Positions 13,545 through 21,031 of a stretch of 21,031 bases of DNA are shown in pieces (the first letter of the stretch is position 1; each line of letters begins with the position of its first letter). The stretch is taken from positions 1 through 21,031 of the forward strand of contig URTD01000012.1 in the NCBI GenBank assembly GCA_900550735.1, given 5' to 3'. Below the pieces are notes generated by a model, which was not told where the DNA came from, did not search any database, and saw nothing but the letters and a program-made list of their open reading frames with translations. This stretch comes from an uncultured Collinsella sp. GTDB taxonomy: Bacteria > Actinomycetota > Coriobacteriia > Coriobacteriales > Coriobacteriaceae. A program made the position numbers and the translations under genes.

Positions 13545-14467
13545 AGCTCCACCCGCATAATGCGCCGGATAACCACCAGGGCAACGACGTTGAGGGCTAG
13601 ACCCAGCACCACAGCGCCCGCACCGGCAGGCGTCGCAAGACCGCGACGAAAATCTGCCGAAAGCAGCGCCAACACCGCGCACATGCCCGCCGGCATCGCC
13701 GCGACCATATGCGCAGACATGCGAGCCTGCGACGTCTTAACATCCAGGCGGCGCTTGAGCTCAATGCGCTCCCCCACCATGCTCGACGCCTCGGACAGTA
13801 AGTCGGCAAGCGGAGCACCGGTGCGCTGAGACACCTTAAGCGCCAAGGTCACAAGCGAAAGGCCGGGGGCGTCGATGCGCACGAGCAAGTCATCGAGCGC
13901 GTCGGTCGCCGAGATGCCGCAATCGATCGCCGCCGCTACCCGCAAAAACTCGGTATGCACCGGTTCTTGCGCATGAGCGCCCACAAAGCGCATGCCCTGG
14001 GCCAGCGAATGTCCCGAGGCAAGCGACATGGAAAGTGCGGTAAACGCCTCGGGCATGGCCTCTTCTGCATCGTGTTGCTCGCGCCGGCTCTCAAAGCCAT
14101 CCCGAGCGGCGCCAGCGGCAATCGGAGCAACAAGTCCCAAGGCAAACCCGAGGGGCGATAACGACACCATCGTTAGCAAAACGCAGCAGACACCGCTCGA
14201 TAGCAGCAGAAACGCCAAACGCCCCGAAGCATCTTCGATCACGAGGCCAAGGCGACGCGCCGGAGCCAGCGATGCCCACGAACGGGCAATCTTTTTCAGC
14301 AGATCGTTTTCCACCAACTCACGCGGCAGCTTCTCTGCCACCGTCTCGAACGCCTGACGCGCCAGCTCCGCCGGCGGCACCTGCGGCACACGAGGTTCCG
14401 CCCCGCACGCCGTCGCGACAGAAAACCCTGCCAAACCCCCTACGACGAGGGGCACAGCGACCTCCAT
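13541..14467 (-). CDS. tadB: TadB-like inner-membrane platform protein
   Basis: The 308-residue protein has an N-terminal hydrophobic stretch, a helix pair at about 83-122 (LAFLLLSSGVCCVLLTMV, LGFALGLVAPIAAGA), then a T2SSF domain: EEAMPEAFTALSMSLASGHSLAQGM, later LALKVSQRTGAPLADLLSEAS. The C-terminal membrane helices include AGAGAVVLGLALNVVALVVI. With TadC it forms the membrane core of the pilus assembly machine. The start lies within the last 28 bases of tadA/cpaF, and the stop overlaps tadC by 4 bases, so translation is coupled across all three. Confidence 0.85.
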   Translation of the reverse strand: MEVAVPLVVGGLAGFSVATACGAEPRVPQVPPAELARQAFETVAEKLPRELVENDLLKKIARSWASLAPARRLGLVIEDASGRLAFLLLSSGVCCVLLTMVSLSPLGFALGLVAPIAAGAARDGFESRREQHDAEEAMPEAFTALSMSLASGHSLAQGMRFVGAHAQEPVHTEFLRVAAAIDCGISATDALDDLLVRIDAPGLSLVTLALKVSQRTGAPLADLLSEASSMVGERIELKRRLDVKTSQARMSAHMVAAMPAGMCAVLALLSADFRRGLATPAGAGAVVLGLALNVVALVVIRRIMRVEL

Positions 14468-15768
14468 TCGTCCACCTCCTCTTGTGTGAGCGTCCCCGAC
14501 CGCAGGCCTTCTGCGATAAACGGCGGCTCGCGGTCAAGCGTCCAGGTGCGCTCGGCGGCATCGAAAGTCACATAGCGCTCGAGCTCTACGCCGCCCGACG
14601 CGGCGCGACGCACCCCCGAATACGAGGAGACGAAGCGCCTGCCATCGGCGTGGCGCTCGGACATCACGATGCCGTCGAGCGCCATGGCAATCTGCTCTTC
14701 GATGAGCTCGCTCGGCAGATCGATGCCATAACGTGCAAGCAACGTCAGACGCACCACGGTCTCCTGCTCGGAACCCGCATGAAGCGTGGTGAGCGACCCG
14801 TCGTGGCCCGTGTTCATGGCCTGCAACATGTCGCAGCACTCGGCACCGCGCACCTCGCCCACCACGATGCGGTCGGGGCGCATGCGCAGGGCATTGATCA
14901 CCAGGTCGCGGATCGTCACCGCGCCCTCGCCCTCAATTGAAGCCTCGCGCGCCTCTAGACGCACCACGTGCGGATGATGCGCAAACTTGAGCTCGGCAGA
15001 GTCCTCGATCGTCACGATGCGCTCGCCGGTGGAAATCTCACATGACAACGCGTTGAGCAGGGTGGTCTTACCAGATCCCGTGCCTCCCGCAACCGCCAGG
15101 TCCTGTCGCAGCGACACCGCGCACGACAACAGCTGCGCATACCAAAGCGGCAGCGACCCCAGCCCCACAAGCTCGTCCAGCGAGCAGATGCGGTCCGAGA
15201 ACTTTCGGATGGTGAGAATCGGTCCGTCAATCGCCACAGGCGGAATCACCGCGTTGACGCGATAGCCCGTTTTGAGGCGGGCGTTGACGATGGGGCTGCG
15301 CTCGTCGATACGGCGGCCAAGTGGCGAGATGATGCGGTCGATAAGCACACGGATCTGTTCATCATCCTCAAACGCATGCTCGATGGGGTGCAAGACGCCG
15401 CCGCGTTCAAAGAAAGCTGAGCGGCAGCCGTTGATCATGATCTCGGTAACGGTGTCGTCCTCGATGAGCGGCTGCAACGGCCCCAGGCCCACTACGTCAT
15501 CCAAAATCTCGTCGATGATGGTCTCGCGCTCGGTCGTCGCGAGATCGGTCGGTTCCTCAACATTGAGCGCCGCCTCCACCGCGGGACGCAATTCCGAGCG
15601 GGCAAGTGCCGGGTCGATATAGGCGCTGATACGCGCCACTTCGTCGTAACCCATGCGGTCCATCACGGCGCACTTGGTGCGTCGTTTCACCGCGCGGCGA
15701 CGCCCCGCATCTACAGGCGCTGCCCCCGCTGCAGCGCCGGCAGCCTTAATCCTCGTTTGCAGGCTCAT
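14440..15768 (-). CDS. tadA: Pilus assembly ATPase TadA/CpaF
   Basis: The 442-residue cytosolic protein is a secretion ATPase of the CpaF/VirB11 family. It has an N-terminal domain (LGPLQPLIEDDTVTEIMING at about 95-114; ERSPIVNARLKTGYRVNAVIPP at 156-177), Walker A GGTGSGKTT (228-236), the Asp box TIEDSAEL (253-260), Walker B PDRIVVGEVRG (298-308) and the His box NTGHDGSLTTLHA (319-331). It hydrolyses ATP to drive Flp pilin polymerisation through TadB/TadC. The first ~35 residues are basic and Ala-rich. The start overlaps the tadZ stop by 4 bases and the end overlaps tadB by 28 bases. Confidence 0.95.
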   Translation of the reverse strand: MSLQTRIKAAGAAAGAAPVDAGRRRAVKRRTKCAVMDRMGYDEVARISAYIDPALARSELRPAVEAALNVEEPTDLATTERETIIDEILDDVVGLGPLQPLIEDDTVTEIMINGCRSAFFERGGVLHPIEHAFEDDEQIRVLIDRIISPLGRRIDERSPIVNARLKTGYRVNAVIPPVAIDGPILTIRKFSDRICSLDELVGLGSLPLWYAQLLSCAVSLRQDLAVAGGTGSGKTTLLNALSCEISTGERIVTIEDSAELKFAHHPHVVRLEAREASIEGEGAVTIRDLVINALRMRPDRIVVGEVRGAECCDMLQAMNTGHDGSLTTLHAGSEQETVVRLTLLARYGIDLPSELIEEQIAMALDGIVMSERHADGRRFVSSYSGVRRAASGGVELERYVTFDAAERTWTLDREPPFIAEGLRSGTLTQEEVDEWRSLCPSS

Positions 15769-17417
15769 CGCTGATCACCCTCGCGCGACCAGGGAAGGCG
15801 GATACGCGGGCGTTCGGTGCGCGTTGCACGGTCGGCGACCATATCGCTCCAAGGGCCGACGGCGCACCCCAGTTCCACGAGCATCTCGCGCGTGGCCTCG
15901 CGCACGCTGGTCGCAAAAGCGCTGGTCTGCCCCACTGCCTCATCAGCGCGCCCAAACGCCATGAGCGCGGCGAGATCCTGCCCGCCATCGGCGATACGAA
16001 TCTTGGAGCTCAACGCACAGGCAATCTCAAAGCGCATGGCGACGTCCTCGTCTGCCCCGCGCGCACCGAACCGGTTGAACACGGCGCTCATGCGCGTGCG
16101 CGGCACACCTACTCGACTTGCCAGTTCAATGACGCGCGACGCCGATGTCGCGGACGACACCGCAGCATCGCCAACGATCAGGCAGCGGTCGCTCGCCGCC
16201 ACCGCAGCCGCCACGGCGTCGCCCCAAAAGACCGAGGTATCGATAAAGACCACGTCGGATTCGCGACGCAAAACATCAAGCAGTAGCTCCACCGGACGTG
16301 CCATGAGCTCGGCTTGCTCGGGCGCCGCAACGGGACCCCAGAGCGTAACGCCTGGCGCCACGCGCATCGATGTGGCTACGATATCCGGCTCGGTGAGCGC
16401 GCCCGCCGCCGCCGGCTCGATAAGTGCCGCCATATCGCGCGGAGCATCGACGCCTAACAAGTCGTAAAGGTTTCCAAACATCAGGTCCAGGTCGAGCACG
16501 GCGGCACGCAGGCCCAACAGCGACGATGTGTGTGCCATGGTGGCAACGATCGTCGACTTGCCGCAACCGCCCGAACCCGAAATGGCGCAGATGACCGGAG
16601 CTCGATGCTGCGGAGCGGCAGCGTCTGCCGGCGGCATCGGAGGCGGCGGGGCGGGCGTCGGCGACAGCGTCCCCGTCTCCCCCGCCGCAACCACACGCTG
16701 CGTCCAAGCCGGCATGGCAGCTTGTTCGGTCTGCAAGGCAGGCTCGTTCTGTGCAATCTGCTCATGCTGCATCAGCGACAACTCGCCGCACCCGGCAAAG
16801 CCCTCAACTTCGTCGAGTTCATCCGCCAGATTCACGCCGTGCACGTATCCCATATCTACAGCCGGGGAGTCGCCAGCATGCTGCGCCGGCTCTCCAGCGT
16901 CATCGTATACAAGGGGGTTCCGGGGGCGCCGACCATGCTCGGCTTCCGCTTTTCCATAATCATCAACACGCGGGCCTCTTGTAGCGCGAGGCGCCCCGGG
17001 TTCCCTATCAACAAAAGCATCGGGCTCAATCGTCATGCACCGATCGGAATCAACCGCTCCCTCGCCCGCGCGCCCGTTGCCGCATATACTGTGCGCAGCG
17101 ATGACCTCGGTCGCCCCTGCGCGAAACAGCCCCTCGATATCCGATGGATCGAGTGCTTCTATCAACACGACCACGCGACTCACGCGGCCTTCGGCCGTCA
17201 GGCGCGCAACAGTCTTGCGCACATCTTCGGTATCAAACAGAGACGCCGCGATGATGGCAGCCCCGCGGCGCGACGGAAACGCCCGCGCCATGGAAACCAG
17301 CCCGTCCAGGTCACCCACGCGAAGCACCTGTGCACCCGTATCACGGCCCTCGACTTCCCGCTGCAACAGCCCGTAATCGCCGCACGCGCAGCACGCAAGC
17401 CAGATCGCCTTCATCAC
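15765..17417 (-). CDS. tadZ: TadZ/CpaE-like pilus localisation ATPase
   Basis: The 550-residue protein has three parts. Residues 1-115 look like a degenerate receiver domain (VLIEALDPSDIEGLFRAGATEVIA). Residues about 116-272 form a low-complexity acidic and then proline-rich linker. Residues 273-550 are a MinD/ParA-like ATPase with deviant Walker A GSGGCGKST (281-289), the DLDLMFGNLYDLLG segment (309-322) and VVFIDTSVFW as Walker B. TadZ/CpaE proteins position the pilus machine at the cell surface or pole. GTG at 17417 overlaps the cpaB stop and has GGAGG 6 bases before it; ATG at 17414 is one codon later and also possible. It overlaps tadA by 4 bases. Confidence 0.88.
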   Translation of the reverse strand: MMKAIWLACCACGDYGLLQREVEGRDTGAQVLRVGDLDGLVSMARAFPSRRGAAIIAASLFDTEDVRKTVARLTAEGRVSRVVVLIEALDPSDIEGLFRAGATEVIAAHSICGNGRAGEGAVDSDRCMTIEPDAFVDREPGAPRATRGPRVDDYGKAEAEHGRRPRNPLVYDDAGEPAQHAGDSPAVDMGYVHGVNLADELDEVEGFAGCGELSLMQHEQIAQNEPALQTEQAAMPAWTQRVVAAGETGTLSPTPAPPPPMPPADAAAPQHRAPVICAISGSGGCGKSTIVATMAHTSSLLGLRAAVLDLDLMFGNLYDLLGVDAPRDMAALIEPAAAGALTEPDIVATSMRVAPGVTLWGPVAAPEQAELMARPVELLLDVLRRESDVVFIDTSVFWGDAVAAAVAASDRCLIVGDAAVSSATSASRVIELASRVGVPRTRMSAVFNRFGARGADEDVAMRFEIACALSSKIRIADGGQDLAALMAFGRADEAVGQTSAFATSVREATREMLVELGCAVGPWSDMVADRATRTERPRIRLPWSREGDQR

Positions 17418-18073
17418 TCGTCGCCTCCGCTCTTTTTGCCGCGCGCCGTGGCGGGAATCGTCAAGCTGACCGTTCCCTTGCCCGATGCCCCCAGCAGTTC
17501 CTTGACGTCTTCGGGGTCAGCCGCCAGCGTCACCCATTCGATCTTGCCCTCGCGCGTGGCACCGGAATCTTCACTGGTATCGATCACGTACGCGCCGCAC
17601 AACCGATCGGTTACGCCGTCTTTTTGCACATACACATCCACGTAGCTGCCCACGCCCGTAGCACCGCCGACCGAGTGCTCGGCATCGACCGCCACCGAAA
17701 CGGCGACCTTGCCCTTAGGCACCTCGAGCTTGTGACTCTCGGCCTTGGTGTAGACATTGCAGATCACGGCGTTTTTGGGAATACGCGAAGTCGTCACGTC
17801 GCCGCGCACCTGGCGCAGCTCGGTCGCCGCGTCACGCGGCAACAGGCTCGTCAGCCATTCCTGGGTTATGACATTGGTCTCATCGAGGGTCTCGCCCACA
17901 TCGATATCGCGCGCCGCGACGCATACCTCGACGCGATCGTCACCGTACTTGGCCAAGGTCTCAGCCTGGACCTGTTCGGCTTGCGAGCGGATCGACGAGC
18001 CGTAAACCATGCAGAGCAGAGCAGCGAGCACGCCCGCGACCAGACTGATGGCGATGCGTTTGCTCTTGTTCAC
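17414..18073 (-). CDS. cpaB: CpaB/RcpC-like SAF-domain pilus protein
   Basis: I chose GTG at 18073 (219 residues) because AGAGGAG sits 5 bases before it; an ATG five codons upstream has no such site. An N-terminal membrane anchor (RIAISLVAGVLAALLCMVYG) is followed by a SAF-type domain: VEVCVAARDIDVGETLDETNV, then IPKNAVICNVYTK and the RcpC/CpaB region KVAVSVAVDAEHSVGGATGVGSYVDVYV. The domain faces outward. In Gram-negative systems CpaB works with the secretin; in this apparent monoderm it may contact the wall or the pilus. It is the first gene of the operon and overlaps tadZ by 4 bases. Confidence 0.88.
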   Translation of the reverse strand: MNKSKRIAISLVAGVLAALLCMVYGSSIRSQAEQVQAETLAKYGDDRVEVCVAARDIDVGETLDETNVITQEWLTSLLPRDAATELRQVRGDVTTSRIPKNAVICNVYTKAESHKLEVPKGKVAVSVAVDAEHSVGGATGVGSYVDVYVQKDGVTDRLCGAYVIDTSEDSGATREGKIEWVTLAADPEDVKELLGASGKGTVSLTIPATARGKKSGGDE

Positions 18074-18160
18074 GGCCGCTCCTCTCATGGCAGTGCCGGG
18101 CGAATGCCCGTACCACCATTGTCTGGGCGGTCAAAGTGCAAAGCGGCGCAATTGCGATTT

Positions 18161-18235
18161 TGGTTTTCGATGTCAAACCAATCGCTGACCAAAAGCTGAC
18201 CAGCCCGTCAAGCTCGTGGCAAGGTTTTGGTCAGT
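18161..18235 (-). promoter_or_regulatory. Repeat-rich control region upstream of the tad operon
   Basis: A perfect TTGACA -35 box lies at 18176-18171 on the minus strand but no good -10 box follows at normal spacing. It is embedded in the inverted repeat TGGTTT (18161-18166)/AAACCA (18175-18180). Upstream are GCTGACCAAAA (18184-18194), a second GCTGACCA (18195-18202) and an inverted copy TTTTGGTCAGT (18225-18235). These look like binding boxes for a regulator. A short hairpin (CGGGC/GCCCG, 18097-18110) lies in the leader. Confidence 0.45.
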
Positions 18236-18272
18236 ACGTCAGCAAACTGCATGTTTCGAGGCTTTTCCGCAG

Positions 18273-18308
18273 CAAAAAAGCCGTCTCCCGAACAGTTGGG
18301 AGACGGCT
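18273..18308 (-). terminator. Rho-independent terminator behind rsgA
   Basis: GCCGTCTCCC (18280-18289) and GGGAGACGGC (18298-18307) form a perfect 10-bp stem with an 8-base loop, extendable by one A-T pair. On the minus strand six T residues follow. It lies 18 bases after the TAA at 18326 in the shifted rsgA frame, which supports that frame as the original gene end. Confidence 0.95.
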
Positions 18309-18325
18309 GTCATAGGAAAAATCAA

Positions 18326-19509
18326 TTACAGATGGACATCGGGATCGAGCATTTGAGCACTCACGCGCATGGATGACGCCAAGTTTTGGAACGTTTCCAA
18401 ACGCAGGCTGTCGATCTGCCCGGCGTCCTCGGCCTCGCGAACGGCACAACCCGGCTCATGGGTATGCGTGCAATCGCCAAACCGGCACGCACGCGATGCC
18501 TCGACATCTCGGGGAAGGCGCGCGCCAGACCCCGCTCGTGACCCACGAGCGGTAGGCTGCGTAGGCCCGGGGCATCGGCGATCACGCCGGCGTCGCCCGG
18601 TAGCGCCACCATCACGCGCGCGACGGTAGTGTGACGGCCCTGGTCGTCGCGTTCGCGCACACCGCCGGTCGCCAACGCATCGTGGCCCAGCAGCGCATTG
18701 AGCAGCGTCGACTTGCCGGCACCCGATTCGCCCAAAATCATGGCACAGCTCCCGGCAGGCACGCAGGCACGGACCTCGTCCAGGCCGCGGCCCTCGGCAG
18801 AGGACGTCACGATTACGCGCACGTCCGGACCCACCAGGCGGCGCACGCGGTCCAAATCGCGCTCGAGTTCCTCGGCATCGCAGCGGTCAGCTTTGGTGAG
18901 CACCACCACTGGCTCGGCATCGCAGTCGAGCGCCAACACCAGCGAGCGCGCCACGCGGTCGAGCAGCACCTCACCGGCACCGAGCGCCTGCACGATTAGC
19001 ACGCTATCCACGTTGGAGCAGAGCACCTGGCGCTCTCCACGGGCGCGGCCGCGCCAACGCTCAAAGCTCGTACGGCGCGGCAGCACGTACTCAATCACGC
19101 CCATATCGTGCCCGGGAGCGCGGCGTACCGCCACACGGTCGCCCACGGCAGGCAGCAGGACCTCGTCCTCGCCGCGCGACTTGGCAAACCCCACGGCATG
19201 CTCGGCGCGAAAGGTGTCGTCGGCAGTGGCCACCAGCGGAAACCCGCGATCCAGGCGTACCACGGCACCGAGCTGCATCTGCTCGGGCTCCTCGGCATGT
19301 GCGCAGAAATCATCAAAGGCAGTCTGCTGGGTTTCATCGACCGGCAGATCATCAAACGCCGGGACATCCTGCAGCGCATCGAGCCCCGGTACGCTCGCCA
19401 ACAACTCCTCGGCAGACACGGGCGCTTCGGTCGCGAGTTTCCGACGACGACCGCGCTTAGCCCGCGCCCCCGTCGTCTTTTTCTTCGCTTTAGCCTTAGC
19501 CTTAGCCAC
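18326..19509 (-). CDS. rsgA: Ribosome small-subunit-dependent GTPase RsgA, frameshifted near the 3' end
   Basis: The best start is GTG at 19509 with GGGAGG 5 bases before it. A Lys/Arg/Ala-rich tail (1-25) precedes an OB-fold region (about 80-165). The circularly permuted GTPase follows: TKAD (205-208), SSAEG (236-240), GESGAGKST (260-268), RHTT (292-295) and DAPG (312-315). RsgA is a GTPase checkpoint in 30S maturation. After FPE (residue 334) the open frame becomes unrelated and stops at 18361. The neighbouring frame, starting at 18508, reads DVEASRACRFGDCTHTHEPG and on to a TAA at 18326: exactly the missing zinc-binding domain (CRFGDCTHTH..GC). One base, probably a G in GAGGAT or a C in the preceding run, is missing at about 18508-18514. 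It could be a pseudogene, a sequencing error or a tail-altered protein. Confidence 0.9.
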
Positions 19510-19547
19510 AAACGCCTCCCAGCAGCCAAAATCACAACTGAGCAGGT

Positions 19548-19577
19548 ATTTTAAATCAAAAAGAGCTGGCCGGGCAA
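19548..19577 (-). promoter_or_regulatory. Possible rsgA promoter nested in the preceding terminator
   Basis: On the minus strand TTGCCC (19577-19572) and TAAAAT (19553-19548) are 18 bases apart and would start transcription about 30 bases before the rsgA GTG. The -35 box lies in the loop and arm of the ATPase terminator. Some promoter is needed here, since the terminator should block read-through, but the match is modest. Confidence 0.35.
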
Positions 19578-19591
19578 AGCCCGACCAGCTC
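19551..19591 (-). terminator. Rho-independent terminator behind the P-type ATPase gene
   Basis: Arms 19563-19575 and 19579-19591 (GAGCTGG..GGGC type) form a 13-bp stem with a 3-base loop. The one imperfect position is a G-U pair in minus-strand RNA but a C-A mismatch on the plus strand. On the minus strand TTTTTGATTT follows, so it ends transcripts from the ATPase side. Confidence 0.92.
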
Positions 19592-19624
19592 ACATACTTT
19601 CCCTCAGCTCATGGTCCCGAGAGG

Positions 19625-19730
19625 TTGTCCGAAGGCCCGACCGCCGAGAGGGGTTTCTTCTGAGCGATCCCGCAGCGCGAAGCGCGAGGACCAGCGAAGA
19701 AGAAAACACGCAGGGGCGGGCCCGGACAGG
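19625..19730. repeat. Large imperfect palindrome in the 3' region of the ATPase gene
   Basis: The two halves of this ~106-base stretch are inverted copies with gaps: TTGTCCG..GGCCCG at the left against CGGGCCCGGACA at the right, TTTCTTCT (19653-19660) against AGAAGAAAA further in, and GCGC-GAA-GCGC at the centre. It lies between the ATPase stop and its terminator, with no gene in it (19592-19735 is otherwise empty). It could be a dispersed intergenic repeat or a long 3'-UTR hairpin. Confidence 0.55.
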
Positions 19731-19735
19731 TTAAC

Positions 19736-21031
19736 TTACTCCTTCTCGACCGCGCGCATGATCGCCTTGTAGATCTCCATCAGCGGGATGATCAGGAAGG
19801 CCAGGCCCAGCGCGGCAAGAACGCCCTTGAGCTCAAGCGTCACAGGGCCAAAGAACATCTCGGCAAGCGTCGGCTGTACGGTCACGATCACCGTCATCAC
19901 CAGCGCCAGCGCAGCGGAAGCCCACAGCCACTTGTTCTGCTTCTTCATGGTGAACAGCGACGCACGACGGCTGCGCATATTGAAGCAGTGGAAAATCTCG
20001 ACCATGTTGAGCGTGATGAACGCCATCATCACGCCTTCCTCGTCGGCATTGCCGGCGATCATATCAGCGATGTGAATGTAGCCCATGTCAAAGTACACGC
20101 CCACAAAGAAGCTCGCCAGCACCAGCACGGTGATGATCAGACCCTGGACCACGCAGTCCAGACCCATATGTCCGGCGAAGACACCGTCCTTAGCGTTGCG
20201 CGGCTTGCGCTTCATAATGTCGCCCTCGGCGTCCTCCATGCCCAGCGCGAGCGCGGGGAAACAGTCGGTAACCAGGTTCACCCACAGCAGCTGCACCGGC
20301 TGGAAGATGGTAAAGCCGATGAGCGTGGCGATAAACACCGAGAAGACCTCGGCAAGGTTTGCCGAAAGCAGGAACTGGATGACCTTGCGGATGTTGTCGT
20401 AGATGCGACGGCCCTCTTCGCAGGCACCGATGATGGTGGCGAAGTTGTCATCGGCAAGCACCATGTCGGCGACGTTCTTGGTGACGTCGGTACCGGTGAT
20501 GCCCATGCCAACGCCGATGTCGGCGCGCTTGATGGACGGGGCGTCGTTGACGCCGTCGCCCGTCATGGCCACGATCTGGTCGCGCGACTTCCAAGCCTCG
20601 ACGATGCGGGTCTTGTGCTCGGGCTGAACGCGGGCGTACACGCCGTAGTCCTCGATGTGCGCGTCGAGTTCCTCGTCGCTCATGCGGTCGAGGTCGGCGC
20701 CCGTGATGGCCTGGCTGCGATCGGTGACGATACCCAGCTGCTTGGCGATGGCCACGGCGGTGTCGATGTGGTCGCCCGTAATCATGACGGTGCGGATACC
20801 GGCATCGTGGGCCTCGCGGATGGCGTCGGCGACCTCGGGGCGGACCGGGTCAATCATGCCGGACAGGCCGCAGAAGACCAGGTCGTGCTCGAGCGCAGCG
20901 GGGCTGCAGTCGGCCGGGACCTCGGTGTAGGTGCGGCTTGCCAAATCATTGTCGCCGCCCAACGTAAACGTGACCGCATTGGCAAAGTCCACAGCGATAC
21001 CGGAGGTCGGCGAACAAGTCTTTCCGGTGAA
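19736..21031 (-). CDS. Type II cation-transporting P-type ATPase, C-terminal part (probably Ca2+)
   Basis: The frame is open to the window edge, about 431 residues. It holds the end of the nucleotide-binding domain, GLSGMIDPVRPEV, MITGDHIDTAVAIAKQLGI, TGDGVNDAPSIKRADIGVGMG (hinge with the Mg-binding Asp pair), DMVLADDNFATI, then the membrane half: FLLSANLAEVFSVFIATLIGF and LLWVNLVTDCFPALALGME, and four C-terminal membrane segments. NLAE and NLVTD in the two transport helices fit SERCA/PMR1-type calcium pumps, but Mn2+ or other type II cations are not excluded. The phosphorylated Asp (DKTGT) and the ion-binding helix 4 lie outside the window. The segment just before DLVFCGLSG looks shortened. 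It ends with EKE and TAA, followed by a palindrome and a terminator. Confidence 0.9.
   Translation of the reverse strand, partial: FTGKTCSPTSGIAVDFANAVTFTLGGDNDLASRTYTEVPADCSPAALEHDLVFCGLSGMIDPVRPEVADAIREAHDAGIRTVMITGDHIDTAVAIAKQLGIVTDRSQAITGADLDRMSDEELDAHIEDYGVYARVQPEHKTRIVEAWKSRDQIVAMTGDGVNDAPSIKRADIGVGMGITGTDVTKNVADMVLADDNFATIIGACEEGRRIYDNIRKVIQFLLSANLAEVFSVFIATLIGFTIFQPVQLLWVNLVTDCFPALALGMEDAEGDIMKRKPRNAKDGVFAGHMGLDCVVQGLIITVLVLASFFVGVYFDMGYIHIADMIAGNADEEGVMMAFITLNMVEIFHCFNMRSRRASLFTMKKQNKWLWASAALALVMTVIVTVQPTLAEMFFGPVTLELKGVLAALGLAFLIIPLMEIYKAIMRAVEKE

Noticed and set aside
16530..17645. 371-codon open frame on the plus strand
   Set aside because: Antisense to tadZ and cpaB, with Arg-rich, low-information protein sequence; a GC-rich shadow frame.
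19490..19509. Tandem AAGGCT repeat at the start of rsgA as a phase-variable tract
   Set aside because: The repeats are few and in six-base units that keep the frame; they only encode the Lys/Ala-rich tail.

Overview
This is a high-GC stretch in which every convincing gene is on the minus strand, so transcription runs from high to low coordinates. The protein sequences and the gene set (a Gram-positive-type Tad pilus locus next to rsgA, and a rsmI-metG-rsmA-tatD cluster) suggest a member of the Coriobacteriia, most likely Collinsella or a close relative. That assignment rests on recognition, not on a search.

Region by region, in the direction of transcription. (a) 21031-19551: the C-terminal part of a type II cation P-type ATPase, a large imperfect palindrome behind its stop codon, and a strong terminator. 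(b) 19509-18273: the ribosome-assembly GTPase gene rsgA, with an apparent one-base frameshift just before its zinc-binding tail, then a terminator. (c) 18235-8483: a ~9.6 kb tad operon with genes abutting or overlapping: cpaB/rcpC, tadZ/cpaE, tadA/cpaF, tadB, tadC, flp, a membrane-anchored protein of unknown function, a second small prepilin-like gene, a tadE-like gene, a large tadG-like gene, another tadE-like gene and a DUF192 gene. Together they encode an ATPase-driven, membrane-embedded machine that assembles a thin Flp pilus and its minor pilins. No prepilin peptidase gene is in the window. (d) 8464-7874: a compact toxin-antitoxin pair in BrnT-BrnA order, with a palindrome at its promoter. 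(e) 7830-7632: tRNA-Phe with its own promoter, upstream A/T element and terminator. (f) 7620-3701: an unassigned hairpin, a promoter with an operator-like palindrome, then a glycoside hydrolase family 5-like gene followed by rsmI and metG, ended by a hairpin. (g) 3670-1903: rsmA and tatD, overlapping. (h) 1919-1737: tRNA-Leu(CAG) with promoter and terminator. (i) 1655-1: an SPFH/band-7 membrane protein, rlmH and the start of proC.

The housekeeping theme is translation: three rRNA methyltransferases (rsmI, rsmA, rlmH), methionyl-tRNA synthetase, RsgA and two tRNAs. The accessory theme is the Tad pilus and the toxin-antitoxin pair. I see no insertion sequence, prophage, CRISPR array or rRNA gene. 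The most interesting observations are: the GH5-like protein lacks the family's acid/base glutamate; rsgA has a frameshift; two unlinked tRNA promoters share an identically placed A/T element, one of them built into the end of tatD; a hairpin has base changes favouring minus-strand RNA pairing; the four pilin-like proteins share an unusual Ala-Gln processing-site motif; and one tadE-like gene has no good standard start codon.
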